64,000 nt of DNA from Ctenosaura bakeri. Its lineage: Eukaryota > Chordata > Lepidosauria > Squamata > Iguanidae. Every line of letters begins with the position of its first letter. The first letter of the stretch is position 1. The notes under the pieces are model-generated. The model worked only from the letters and a program-made list of their open reading frames with translations. It ran no database searches and was not told where the DNA came from. The DNA lies in contig CAOLHI010003121.1 in the NCBI GenBank assembly GCA_948474755.1, positions 62,001 to 126,000 on the forward strand, given 5' to 3'. A program made the translations under genes and the position numbers. Positions 22,350 to 31,476 of this stretch are shown in pieces.

Positions 22350-24640
22350 GACAGACTAGGTAATCAGCTGCCTCAAGAATCACTTTACTGAGCATGGATG
22401 AAGAGCAAAACAGAAAGAAAAGGGGAAACCAGATGAGCCTGCAGAACCAACCTTTCTGACATGTTGAAAAAGCATAGAGCTATAAATGTAGCCATCACAA
22501 TGGATAGCATAAGAAAAGCAGAGGCTGGTGAAAGAAAAATAAATAAATAATCCCACAATGCATTTTGGAAGAAGCTTTTAAGTGGTCTCTAGAAGATTTT
22601 AAATGTTTTTGTTTACTTATGCATGGCCTACCTGCATTGTTTGTTTCATTTCACATGTGTATAATGTAAATTTTGAATAAAACTTTGCTGAAACATGTTG
22701 AACTGCTTTTCTCCCCCTCCCCTTCCTCCTCCTCCTCCTCCTCTTCTGTAGTGTAAGAATCTATTTTTATTCTTTCCATGCTATTTCTACCTCTGATACC
22801 AAAGTTTCTGTTAAAGAAGTAAAGCCCAGGAACACATCTACTTGGTTAACTGAGATATACATGTATAGGCCATTTACTTTCATCCTGCAAAACTTCATGA
22901 GTGCCAACAGGAACAGGTCACAGTTCTCATGGGCTCAGTCCTTCACCTACACACAGCACTGCCTCAGCATGGATCCTATTTCTTGATCACATCTAAGTGG
23001 GACTCTATAGCAGGAGTTGGCAACTGTGGAAGCCAAGTGGGCCACACTGGTTCCTTTGCAGATCATGGAGGACCAACCCCCACTGCCCCTATCTCTGAGA
23101 AAAAAATCTACCAGCCTCCTTCTAGGGGGCACAGGGACATTTTCATCATATGTTGGAGCCTTCCTGGGCTATTCTATGCCCAGGAGAGGTCTTTTGTAAA
23201 CAACAGGAAGTGTGCAGACTTTGCTTCCTGATCACATCCTGTTTTGTTTAAAAAAAAAAAAAAAAGCTGCTCTAGGGCCTAAATTGGTCTGGTGGTGGTG
23301 GGAACATGGTGGAAACACCTTCCATATCAGCTAGAGCACATTTGGGAGCATTTTTGATTTCTAGGAGGTCCTGGGGACCCCAGCCCTGCTTTTTTTTTTT
23401 TTTTTGCAATGGAAAAACTATATTAAATGAAAAACGACTTCTGTCTACTTTTGTGCCTCCTCTGGGCTATTTTTATGGGAGCTCAGTCTCTTGGGCTGGT
23501 AACCACGATCTCCTTGCAATGCCCCAATGTACCTTTTCTTTTTTGCTGAGGAAAAAAAAAATGGTTGCATTAACAAAATAAAGTCAGCCACACCTTTAAT
23601 AAAAAGTCTAGCCTGGTAGTAGCAGTACCTAACGTTTAATATATCAGTAACCTTCCTGTTTATATCTCTCCTTATCCTGGGGAAACAACACAGTTTGGGC
23701 TAGCTAACTGCCCGGAACATGATGTCCTGCAAAATGTGACAGAAACTAATTCCAGCACTGTCTTTCAAGCTCCCCACCTGATTGCTGGAACAGGATGTTC
23801 TTGCAGAAGACACCTTACTGACATCATCAACAACAAAAGGATTCATGTTAGACACTATCGTTTGGAATGGCAGCTCGGGCTGTTTTTGCCATTTTGGAGA
23901 GCAATTAATATAATGATAGGCCATTTAATAATAATATGTGTTCCCTCTGTCCTGAATTGTTACATGTGTTTTATGACTCTGTTTTGTCAGAGGCCAGTAT
24001 ATAGCTGACAGACTAGCTTGAGAACAGCATTTCCAGTCTGTGTGTCTTCTGATAGGATCCGGCTATAGTATATCTACACCAGCTAAATCAATGAACACAA
24101 GTAGGTAATTCATTAGTCACTGCTTTGTGCTTTCTGTTCAGCAGAGCCAATATGAAGCTCCTGCATACTGTAAGGCCTCACTTTGGGGGTCCCTGATATT
24201 AGTATGGTTTGGATGGGCACCATACCTAATTGGCATCATATATAATTAGCAACACATTTTATTGGCTCTGATATCAAATTCAAGCCTGAGAGGTGATGGA
24301 GAGGTCAAACTGAGCGAGGGAAAGAATTTGACTGTAAATGTTGAGAAGCATAGGTCAAATCCACAATTATTCCAAGTAAGACTGAGTCGTTTATCAGGCA
24401 AATACACACCATTCCTGTGGATAATAGGCTTAAATAGAAGCTGGAATTTTCCAGGGAATCCAACTGTGAGAAGCCCACCACGACACTGATTGACAGATAT
24501 CCATCCTTTGTACACCTGGATTCTTTCCTCTTTTCTCACAGCACCCACAATAGACAGCTATTACAACACCCATCATGTCTTTGTCAATCAAAGTACTAAG
24601 CCCATCAACAAGCAAAAGACTCATTGTCCATAACAGGTTC
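22350..24640. other. Intergenic, no gene seen
   Basis: It contains a CCT-rich run (22,722-22,743), the second copy of the repeat described at 5,715 (about 22,995-23,160) and poly-T or poly-A runs (23,251-23,265, 23,391-23,405). No supported exon. The left limit of the LTR-like sequence that follows is uncertain and may extend into this interval. Confidence 0.45.
22995..23160 (+). repeat. Dispersed repeat, second of two direct copies
   Basis: The partner of 5,715-5,882. It has 'ggcaactgtggaagccaag', 'gggccacactgg', 'gaggaccaacccccac' and 'cagggacattttcatcat' in the same order. The family is unrecognised. Confidence 0.4.
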
Positions 24641-24649
24641 CCTTTGTCT

Positions 24650-25075
24650 TGCATCTGGAACCTTCACAGCCACAAGCCATTTTCAGGGTACAAATACCCC
24701 TAATTTCAGAGTGCCCAGTGCAGTCTCAGGAAGGTCTACCTGTCATTCTCTCCATCTGGCTCCTGAATGAGAACTGTCCTTAGGTCCTACCTAAGCCAAA
24801 ATACATTTCTGCTCTTCACTATTCTTCTGGACTGATAATTAGAAATCCCTCAAACCCCTCAGCCTCTCTATAATTTTTCCTCTCTTTGTCTTTCAATTAG
24901 CTCTTGTGTGAATGTGTGATTGTGTGTATCTTGTGTGCATGCATGAGTGAATTCCCCTCAATAAAACACATTTTTAGCTTACTTCTGAATCTCTGTCTGG
25001 TTCTTTTCCTGCGTGTGCCCGTAAACACTGGTAGAAAAGATCTAGCTAAGTTGTCCCCCTCTTGCAAACCTCCTC
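24650..25075 (+). mobile_element. LTR-like sequence, probable old solo LTR (1)
   Basis: It has the order of a retroviral-type LTR. A TATA-like 'gggtacaaatacccct' is followed by C/T-rich DNA, a 'tcaataaaacaca' polyadenylation signal, a G/T-rich stretch and '...actggtagaaaagatctag'. The same order and partly the same words occur at 26,180-26,832, for example 'aataaaac', 'ctgtaaaaactgggtaaaaag' against 'ccgtaaacactggtagaaaag', and 'gctaagtt' against 'gctaggtt'. No internal viral genes lie nearby, so these look like solo LTRs of an old endogenous retrovirus-type family. The boundaries are approximate. Confidence 0.45.
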
Positions 25076-25224
25076 TTTGAGCTAATGAATTCCCCACTTT
25101 TTGCAAGGAGGTATTTGGCATTGCAGGGTGACCCTTGTGGCACCTACTTTTTGGGGTAACAACACTAGCAGCAGAAGTTGGTAGAGTGCTGCTGGGATTA
25201 AAAAAGCTTACAATAATTATTTCC

Positions 25225-25290
25225 TTTAGATACACACACAGGCATGCATGTGCACACACACACACACGTATATATACATACATACACAAA
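25225..25290. repeat. (CA)n-rich tract, interrupted
   Basis: Interrupted CA and CATA repeats ('acacacacac', 'tatatacatacatacacaa'). Ordinary microsatellite DNA. Confidence 0.8.
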
Positions 25291-25598
25291 CACATACATC
25301 CTGATCCTGATGATATGCAATTATTTCAAAACAGCTAACAATAATATTTACAGGACAGAATCAACCTTCTGAAAGCAGCAACAGGATAGCACAACAAGCA
25401 GCAAAATTAATAAACGAGAAGGTGTTAAGGACCACACTAGATGCAACACCGTCCACATAATTAATTAATTATATGAATGGTTTTTAAAGGTAAATTGGAG
25501 ACACAAAAGTGTCAGAGCACATTTGGAGGGGGTCTCTGTTGCTTTCTGCCCACTGGACTCACAAATCAGTTGCTTCTGCACCTGCAATTTATTGTTAA

Positions 25599-25601
<3 letters not shown>

Positions 25602-25642
<41 letters not shown>
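25602..25642. repeat. (ATT)n microsatellite
   Basis: About 13 perfect ATT units. ATT runs often mark the 3' end of a LINE or SINE insertion, but the upstream text here was not recognised as one. Confidence 0.95.
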
Positions 25643-25794
25643 GGATCAGTTGCTCATGAATGCATAAATACTGTGCCAGATAGATTTGCCTCAAACAACA
25701 AAGATAGGGAACAAAGGCTGGAATCCCATTGAGGAGTTACAAATGCTTAACCTGGGGTGGTGTTCATGATTCCTACATAGCTCGTACATCTTTA

Positions 25795-26012
25795 CAGAAC
25801 CCCAGTCCCCACTTACCCCAATCCCAAGAAGCAGCTGCTGTGATTGATGGTGATCTGTTCTCCTGTTGCTCAGGAAGCAACTGACTGACATTTCCACCTT
25901 CCCTCATGTGATTGATCTTCAGTGCAAGGAGGAATTGTGACGGGAACTGCCTTTCTGTCTGTCACACTAGAGATCATTTATGAGAGGGGGTGGGGATGTC
26001 AGTCAGCAGCTT
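25795..26012 (+). repeat. Unclassified dispersed repeat (copy of 13,770)
   Basis: Ordered similarity to 13,770-13,990 as described there. Its own ends are weakly complementary ('cagctgctgtgatt' near the left, 'gtcagcagcttcc' near the right). That could mean a foldback element, but the match is short. Confidence 0.4.
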
Positions 26013-26179
26013 CCTAAGTGATGGGCAAATGTGTTACTCCACTGGAAAACCCTATCCTGGGGTCTACAATTTTGATTCCATGTGCCTGAGAGGTCGCCCG
26101 GATGAGCACGTAGCTAGCAATGGTCGAACGATCGAAAACCAGGTCAGGCCAGTAAAATCCCCAGTCACGTAGCCCCAGG

Positions 26180-26832
26180 AGACGTTAAGCTGTGCAAACT
26201 CACAGTAAACAAAGGGTTCTCAGCCCCTGAGAAGCTGACTTGAGGGGATTAGCGTGTTTGGCCCAAGTTGAGCAAAATCCTATCAGGCAAGGACCACTTA
26301 CATGACGTCACACTACAACCCAATGCAGCCAAAGATCCTGAGACTTTGGCAACACTTTGTAATCTCATCGTGCAAAGGAAGTTACCATTGTGGAGCTTCT
26401 TTCTCATTGCAACAACCATTGTTCTCCCTAGGAAAGGATTAGCCCTCCAAGTACTTTTTCCCCTACAAATAGTCCCAGTTTTTGAGCGGTTCTTTGGATC
26501 ACTCTCGGTCATCCCAGCTGACCTCCATCCTCTGAGTAATCCCCTCAGCCCTCTCCGTGCTGAGCTCTACTTCTCCGCTGTTTTTCCTGGACCAAGGACT
26601 TCAGGAAAAGGTGCATATTACCCCAGCTACAACCCCTTCAATATTCTCCTATCCAGTTTCCTCTCTTCTGCTTCTTAATAGGTCTTGAGTGAGTATGTGA
26701 ATGATTGCATTGGTGCGTGAGACTTTCATTCAATAAAACTATTTATTGGCCATTTTCATTTGGTTTTTGGCTTGGCCTGACCCTGTAAAAACTGGGTAAA
26801 AAGACCCTGCTAGGTTACCCTGCCTCTCACAT
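26180..26832 (+). mobile_element. LTR-like sequence, probable old solo LTR (2)
   Basis: A longer and better-kept relative of 24,650-25,075. It contains 'acttacatgacgtcacac' (a CRE-like site), a CCCTACAAATAG TATA-like motif near 26,460, 'tcaataaaactatttatt' as polyadenylation signal, then a G/T-rich stretch and 'ctgtaaaaactgggtaaaaa'. This is U3-R-U5-like order on the plus strand. No gag, pol or env frame accompanies it. Confidence 0.5.
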
Positions 26833-28176
26833 TGCTATTGCTTGTGCTCTGGCTAGTTTCCATTCCCCATCACGTGGAGCACAGTGAGGTGTCCCTCAAG
26901 GGACCCCAGAAATCAGGGTAACAGATGGACCCATATTGATCACAGTGCCTGCTTCCTGATAAGTGGGCATGGGGAGAGGGCTGGAATTCACTAGGTAGCT
27001 GTATAATACATTTGTAACTGTTCAATAAGATTCTGGCCAAAGCAATTAAGATTCCATTAAAAGAATGAAAGAATTGGACCAAATTTATTAGGTGAGCAGC
27101 AATAACACCAGGCACACTTGTTTAGGAACGGGATTTCAACATTTGGGCACTATCACTAACAAAGTTCTGTTTCCAGATGCCTAATTTTGGAAGATAAAGG
27201 TATCCAAAGAAGGTCTCTGAAGAAGTTCTTTACTCTGGGTAACTCCATATAGACAATTTGAAAACCCTCCTGGGGATAATGGTTGTATATGTTTGTGTTT
27301 GGGGGGGGGGTTAACGTGAATAATACCTAGACTACTTAGTAATCTATACTTAGTGACTCTGGAGGTCCATTTCTTAGATTTGCTCTAGAAAACAGTCAAA
27401 TCTGTGTTACTCCCAATGGTGGTATGTGGACTAATGCCAATTTATGACCCATTAACTGCCAGACCATGGCAGATTTCCAGGAAAGAAGGCAACAATTGAA
27501 GCTAATGGTTCCTTGGCACAGTTGGAGAAAATACTTGCTGGTCCACCATATCAAATTGTTAAGAAGCTGTACATCCAATTCAGTTCCTGCCCCCCTCCCC
27601 GAAAACAGCCAGAGATAAACCAGAGTCTGAACATTTGTGTCCTGATGAACAAACACAACATTTAGGGGGTCTTTGGGAAAGAACCTCATGATGGAAAAAA
27701 TATGGACATAAGCTACAAGGAGAGGAAGACTGCACTAAACAACACAAAGCCAAATACCCTTCATGATTTCAAAGAGGCTGAATGAGGCTACATGGAAGCA
27801 TCCATCAAGGCAACCAAAGCTGTTTCTGTCCCATAACCAGACCTGAAGCCAGACTAAAATGCATCTAGATTACAGATTTGTAAATTATTTTTATCATTTT
27901 TGCTTTTAATTATTGTATATAGCCTCTATCTGAAGAAAGAAGGTAAGGGTTAAACTGGAGAAATACATTGTGGATGATATTAAACCCAAACCGGTCTGCC
28001 TAAATTATCCTGTAGAACACAACCTACCCGGCCCACATGAATGTAGAAACAGGTGCACTATAGGTGTCTACAGAAGAAATAATTCTAAATAACTTGGTCA
28101 AAGTAAGCTACACTCTGTTTTAGTTCATAAAACATTTGCTTTTCACTATCTGGTCCCCTTCCCATAGCTCCAGAAG
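26833..28176. other. Intergenic, no gene seen
   Basis: A poly-G run lies at 27,301-27,310. No open frame or repeat was recognised. The interval ends at the left border of the DIRS element, which has no evident target duplication, as expected for recombinase-mediated insertion. Confidence 0.5.
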
Positions 28177-28199
28177 AACAGGTTGCTTACCTGTAACTG

Positions 28200-28365
28200 T
28201 GGTTCTTCGAGTGGTCATCTGTGCCATCATACACTAGGAGCTTTAGCGCCTGCGCGGTAGCGTTCGGAAACTTCTAGAGCTTGTTCGCTTGGCGGGAACC
28301 CCTCCCCCACGCCGGTACTGCGCATGCTCCTCCCGCCGAGCAACGGTCTCTCCTCAGTTCTGTCG
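28200..28365. repeat. DIRS terminal inverted repeat, left (3' end of element)
   Basis: It pairs with 34,103-34,264. Long identical pieces include 'acttctagagcttgttcgct' and 'ggcgggaacccctccccca'. Differences seen are cct/ctt near 28,250, a g/a in 'gcatgctcc' against 'gcatactcc', and the outer 20-30 bases, where 'gagtggtcatctg' faces 'cttcgtggtctctg'. Confidence 0.92.
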
Positions 28366-28415
28366 TCCGCCGTAGAACCTACAGGGACCTGAGAAAGAGG
28401 GGAGGAAGGGCGGGT

Positions 28416-28512
28416 GTGTATGATGGCACAGATGACCACTCGAAGAACCACAGTTACAGGTAAGCAACCTGTTCTTCTTCTTCGTGGTCTCTGTGCCTTC
28501 ATACACTAGGAG
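28416..28512. repeat. DIRS internal complementary region (ICR)
   Basis: 28,416-28,475 is the perfect 60-base reverse complement of 28,175-28,234, the extreme 3' end of the element. 28,471-28,512 is complementary to the extreme 5' end, at about 34,224-34,263. The ICR therefore contains both outer ends joined head to tail, as a DIRS ICR should, and can template closure of the circle. The junction holds one extra CTT triplet compared with the simple sum of the ends. Confidence 0.92.
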
Positions 28513-28548
28513 ACTGTGTAGCTTACCGGTCGGACGGCGGGTCAGGTC

Positions 28549-31389
28549 CTACAGCACGGAAGCCAACACCTCACGTCCAAACCGGGCATCTCTGCGCGAC
28601 CGGCAGTCGAGCCTGTAGTGGCGCACGAAGGTCGATGGTTGGGACCAGGTCGCCACACGGCAGAGTTCATGCAGGTCAACTCCTCGCAGGAGGGCCGCAG
28701 AAGTAGCCACCGCTCTGGTGGAGTGGGCTCGAAGCAGGACTGGCGGAGGCTTCCTCGCGAGCTCATACGCCAGTTCAATAGTCCTCACCACCCACTTGGA
28801 GAAGCGCTGGGTGGACACTTTTAGGCCCCTCCGACGTCGCCCATAGCAAACAAAGAGATGCGGCGTCTGTCGGAAGGAAGCAGTCCTGTCCTTGTAGAAA
28901 GCCAATGCCCGACGCACGTCCAGGGAGTGGAGGGACCGCTCCAACGGTGTCGTCGGGTTCGGGAAGAAGGCAGGCAGGATGATGTCCTGGTTGAGATGGA
29001 AACTGGACACCACCTTTGGCAGGAACGAGATGTCAGGTCTCAGGACCACCTTGTCCCTGTGGAAGACCGTGAAGGGCTCATCGGAACGAAGAGCTGTGAT
29101 CTCACCCGCTCGCCTCGCTGAGGTCACCGCTACCAGGAAGGCAGTTTTCATTGTCAGGAGCCTGTCATCCGAGGTCGCCATCGGCTCGAAGGGCGGCTTC
29201 GTCAGCTGCGAGAGCACCAGCGAGAGGGACCACGGCGGTAGCGGCGGCGATACCGGCGGGTAGAGATGATGAAGTCCTTTCAGGAACCGCTTAACGGTAT
29301 CGTTCCTGAAGAAGGCCGAGGCAGCAGATCGTGGCGGTTGGTATGCCACGATCGCGGAGAGATACACCTTCAGGGATGGAAACGCCAGGCCCTGTTGCCG
29401 GAGGTGCAGGAGGAAGTGCAGGACGGTCGAGAGCCCCACGGGCGATACCGGCTCACTCCTCTCGTTAGCGAAGGTCAGGAAGCGTCGCCACTTGTATTGA
29501 TAGTTGCGACGGGTGGATTCCTTCCTGGCCGCGACGAGGACGGTACCGAGCACGGGATCGTCTAGTGCGATATCCTCCAGGCATGGAGGGCCAGGCGTGG
29601 CAGGTCCGGATGGAGGACTCGGCCGCCGGAGTGGGAGAGCAGGTCCGGTGTCGGTGGCAACCGGAGCAGGTCGTCTCGCGCGGCTTGTAGCAGGGGTGCG
29701 AACCAATGTTGCCTCGGCCAGTACGGGGCTACCAGGATCGCGTTGGCTCGGTCGGCGAGGATCTTCGATATCGTCCGGCCGAGCAGCGGGAACGGCGGGA
29801 ACGCGTAGAGGAGTTCCCCGGTCCACGGAAACTGGAAAGCGTCCCCGATGGAGGCACGATCGTGGCCCGCTCTGGAACAGAATCGGCGACACTTCGCGTT
29901 TTCCCTGGTCGCGAAGAGGTCGATCGATGGTTCGCCCCAGCGGTCCCGAATCAGTCTGAACGCCTCTCCGGAGAGAGACCATTCGTGATGGGATGAGGTG
30001 TCCCTGCTGAGGGCGTCTGCCGTGGTGTTCTCCTGCCCGGCCAGGTGAACCGCCACGGGATGCGTGTGCAGGCGAATGCACCATTCCCACAGGCCGAGCG
30101 CGATGTCGAGCAGGGTCGTGGAATGAGTCCCACCTTGTCTGTTGATGTAGCAGACGGCGGTGGTGTTGTCCGTCAGAATCAGGACCGTGCGCCCCGCCAC
30201 GGCATGGCGGAACGCCCGTAGGGCTTTCCAGACGGCGAGCAGCTCCAGCGCGTTGATATGGAGAGCGGTCTCGTCGTCGGTCCATCTGTCGCGGACTCTG
30301 AGATCGCCGCAGTGGGCACCCCATCCATACAGGGAGGCGTCGGTCGTTACCGTCACCTTCGGTGTCGGCTGTTGGAAAGGCATCCCCGACATGAGATTGC
30401 GTCGCGACTGCCACCATCGGAGGGATGAGCGGACGTCTCCCGGCAGCTGCAGTCGGAGTGTCTGTTCGTCTCGCAGGGGGTCGAATATGCGGACGAACCA
30501 GTGTTGAAGAGGTCTTGCTCTCAGCCTGGCGAGATATGTCACAGCGGTCGTCGCAGCCATGTAGCCCAAGAGCTGCTGGACGCTTCTCGCAGATAACGTC
30601 GGGGCCGTACGAGCGTGAGCGGCGGCCCGGATCAAGGTTTGTGCTCGAGACTCTGGTAGGTACGCCCTGGCGGAGGTCGAGTCGAGCGTCGCCCCGATGA
30701 AGTCCAAGATCCTCGCCGGCTCGAGGTGGGACTTCTTCGGATTCACTCGTAGACCAAGGCGGGTCAGGAGTGACAACGTCATGTGGACGTCGTGGTAAAG
30801 TCTCTGTTTGCAGGACGCCACCAACAGCCAATCGTCGAGGTAGGGGAAGACGGAAGCGCCCTTCGTCCGCAGGTAGGATACCACCGGGGCCATGCACTTG
30901 GTGAAGACCCTTGGGGCAGTCGAGAGTCCGAACGGCAGCACCTTGTACTGGTAACAGGTGTCGTCGACTGCGAAGCGGAGGTACCGTCTGTGCTGCGGGC
31001 GAATGGCGATATGGAAGTATGCGTCTCGGAGATCGATGGAGGCGAACCAGTCCCCTCGATGTAGGAAGGGTAGGATCGACGGTATCGTGACCATCTTGAA
31101 CCTTTTGGGGCGGATGTAGTAGTTCACCCCTCTGAGGTCTAGGATCGGCCGGAGGGTACCGTCGGCTTTCGGTACCGTGAAGTACCTGGAGAAGAAGCCG
31201 GTGGTCTTGGCCTCTTGCGGGAGCCGCTCGATCGCCCCTTTCTGGAGGAGGGATTGGATCTCTTCCAGGAGGGCCGGACTCGACGGCGTGGAGTAATAAA
31301 CGCCGCGAGGAGGAATATCGAGAAACTCGATGGCGTAGCCAAGACGGACGATGGAAAGCACCCAAGAGTCCGTAGTGACATACTGCCAC
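28549..31389 (-). CDS. DIRS tyrosine recombinase (domain in the C-terminal third of the frame)
   Basis: The frame is open for 946 codons, but only residues about 602-946 (below 29,590) look like a recombinase. The catalytic set of the phage-integrase-type tyrosine recombinases is present: Arg in TSARRAGEI (759 or 760), His-x-x-Arg in RAHSTRA (889 and 892), Trp at 915, and the nucleophile Tyr at 925 in VRHYRL. An N-terminal core-binding-like segment (about 615-740) precedes it. This enzyme would integrate the circular DNA copy. Residues 1-600 overlap the RT frame in another phase, are Arg/Pro-rich and match nothing I know, so they are probably not translated. The codon at 31,389 is GTG, so the listed start is only the limit of the open frame. 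No disabling change was seen in the recombinase. Confidence 0.88.
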   Translation of the reverse strand: MAVCHYGLLGAFHRPSWLRHRVSRYSSSRRLLLHAVESGPPGRDPIPPPERGDRAAPARGQDHRLLLQVLHGTESRRYPPADPRPQRGELLHPPQKVQDGHDTVDPTLPTSRGLVRLHRSPRRILPYRHSPAAQTVPPLRSRRHLLPVQGAAVRTLDCPKGLHQVHGPGGILPADEGRFRLPLPRRLAVGGVLQTETLPRRPHDVVTPDPPWSTSESEEVPPRAGEDLGLHRGDARLDLRQGVPTRVSSTNLDPGRRSRSYGPDVICEKRPAALGLHGCDDRCDISRQAESKTSSTLVRPHIRPPARRTDTPTAAAGRRPLIPPMVAVATQSHVGDAFPTADTEGDGNDRRLPVWMGCPLRRSQSPRQMDRRRDRSPYQRAGAARRLESPTGVPPCRGGAHGPDSDGQHHRRLLHQQTRWDSFHDPARHRARPVGMVHSPAHASRGGSPGRAGEHHGRRPQQGHLIPSRMVSLRRGVQTDSGPLGRTIDRPLRDQGKREVSPILFQSGPRSCLHRGRFPVSVDRGTPLRVPAVPAARPDDIEDPRRPSQRDPGSPVLAEATLVRTPATSRARRPAPVATDTGPALPLRRPSPPSGPATPGPPCLEDIALDDPVLGTVLVAARKESTRRNYQYKWRRFLTFANERSEPVSPVGLSTVLHFLLHLRQQGLAFPSLKVYLSAIVAYQPPRSAASAFFRNDTVKRFLKGLHHLYPPVSPPLPPWSLSLVLSQLTKPPFEPMATSDDRLLTMKTAFLVAVTSARRAGEITALRSDEPFTVFHRDKVVLRPDISFLPKVVSSFHLNQDIILPAFFPNPTTPLERSLHSLDVRRALAFYKDRTASFRQTPHLFVCYGRRRRGLKVSTQRFSKWVVRTIELAYELARKPPPVLLRAHSTRAVATSAALLRGVDLHELCRVATWSQPSTFVRHYRLDCRSRRDARFGREVLASVL

Positions 31390-31475
31390 TCCGCTAGGTG
31401 TCGAGCGAGAGTCGGTCGGTCTCCGAGCGCTGATGGTAGGCTGAAGAGTGGGTATTGGTGGGTCCTGCCAGGCAC
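29562..31475 (-). CDS. DIRS pol: reverse transcriptase, RNase H, methyltransferase-like domain
   Basis: 637 codons without interruption. RT (about residues 60-270) shows PKADGTLRPILDLRGVN, SIDLRDAY with Asp148, PFGLSTAP (181-188) and the catalytic YLDD box (212-215). RNase H (about 372-490) has Asp379 in TTDAS, Glu411, Asp436 in LTDN and Asp487 in ADALSRD, a complete acidic set. Residues about 515-610 form the conserved tail of DIRS pol proteins (SIDLFATRENAK, YAFPPFPLLGR, APYWPRQHWF), usually described as related to DNA methyltransferases, with AFPP in the place of the DPPY-type motif. The first codon of this frame after the ORF1 stop is GTG and the first ATG lies inside RT (residue 128), so the protein is probably made by a +1 shift from ORF1 or by another non-standard route. 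Confidence 0.93.
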   Translation of the reverse strand: MPGRTHQYPLFSLPSALGDRPTLARHLAEWQYVTTDSWVLSIVRLGYAIEFLDIPPRGVYYSTPSSPALLEEIQSLLQKGAIERLPQEAKTTGFFSRYFTVPKADGTLRPILDLRGVNYYIRPKRFKMVTIPSILPFLHRGDWFASIDLRDAYFHIAIRPQHRRYLRFAVDDTCYQYKVLPFGLSTAPRVFTKCMAPVVSYLRTKGASVFPYLDDWLLVASCKQRLYHDVHMTLSLLTRLGLRVNPKKSHLEPARILDFIGATLDSTSARAYLPESRAQTLIRAAAHARTAPTLSARSVQQLLGYMAATTAVTYLARLRARPLQHWFVRIFDPLRDEQTLRLQLPGDVRSSLRWWQSRRNLMSGMPFQQPTPKVTVTTDASLYGWGAHCGDLRVRDRWTDDETALHINALELLAVWKALRAFRHAVAGRTVLILTDNTTAVCYINRQGGTHSTTLLDIALGLWEWCIRLHTHPVAVHLAGQENTTADALSRDTSSHHEWSLSGEAFRLIRDRWGEPSIDLFATRENAKCRRFCSRAGHDRASIGDAFQFPWTGELLYAFPPFPLLGRTISKILADRANAILVAPYWPRQHWFAPLLQAARDDLLRLPPTPDLLSHSGGRVLHPDLPRLALHAWRISH

Positions 31476-31476
31476 G

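Noticed and set aside
26268..26678. 136-codon frame
   Set aside because: It lies in LTR-like sequence and has no domain, so it was treated as noncoding.
28549..29500. Plus-strand open frames across the DIRS element (for example 29,504-29,959 and 31,448-32,023)
   Set aside because: They are antisense to frames with clear catalytic motifs, and exist because the element is GC-rich and stop-poor.
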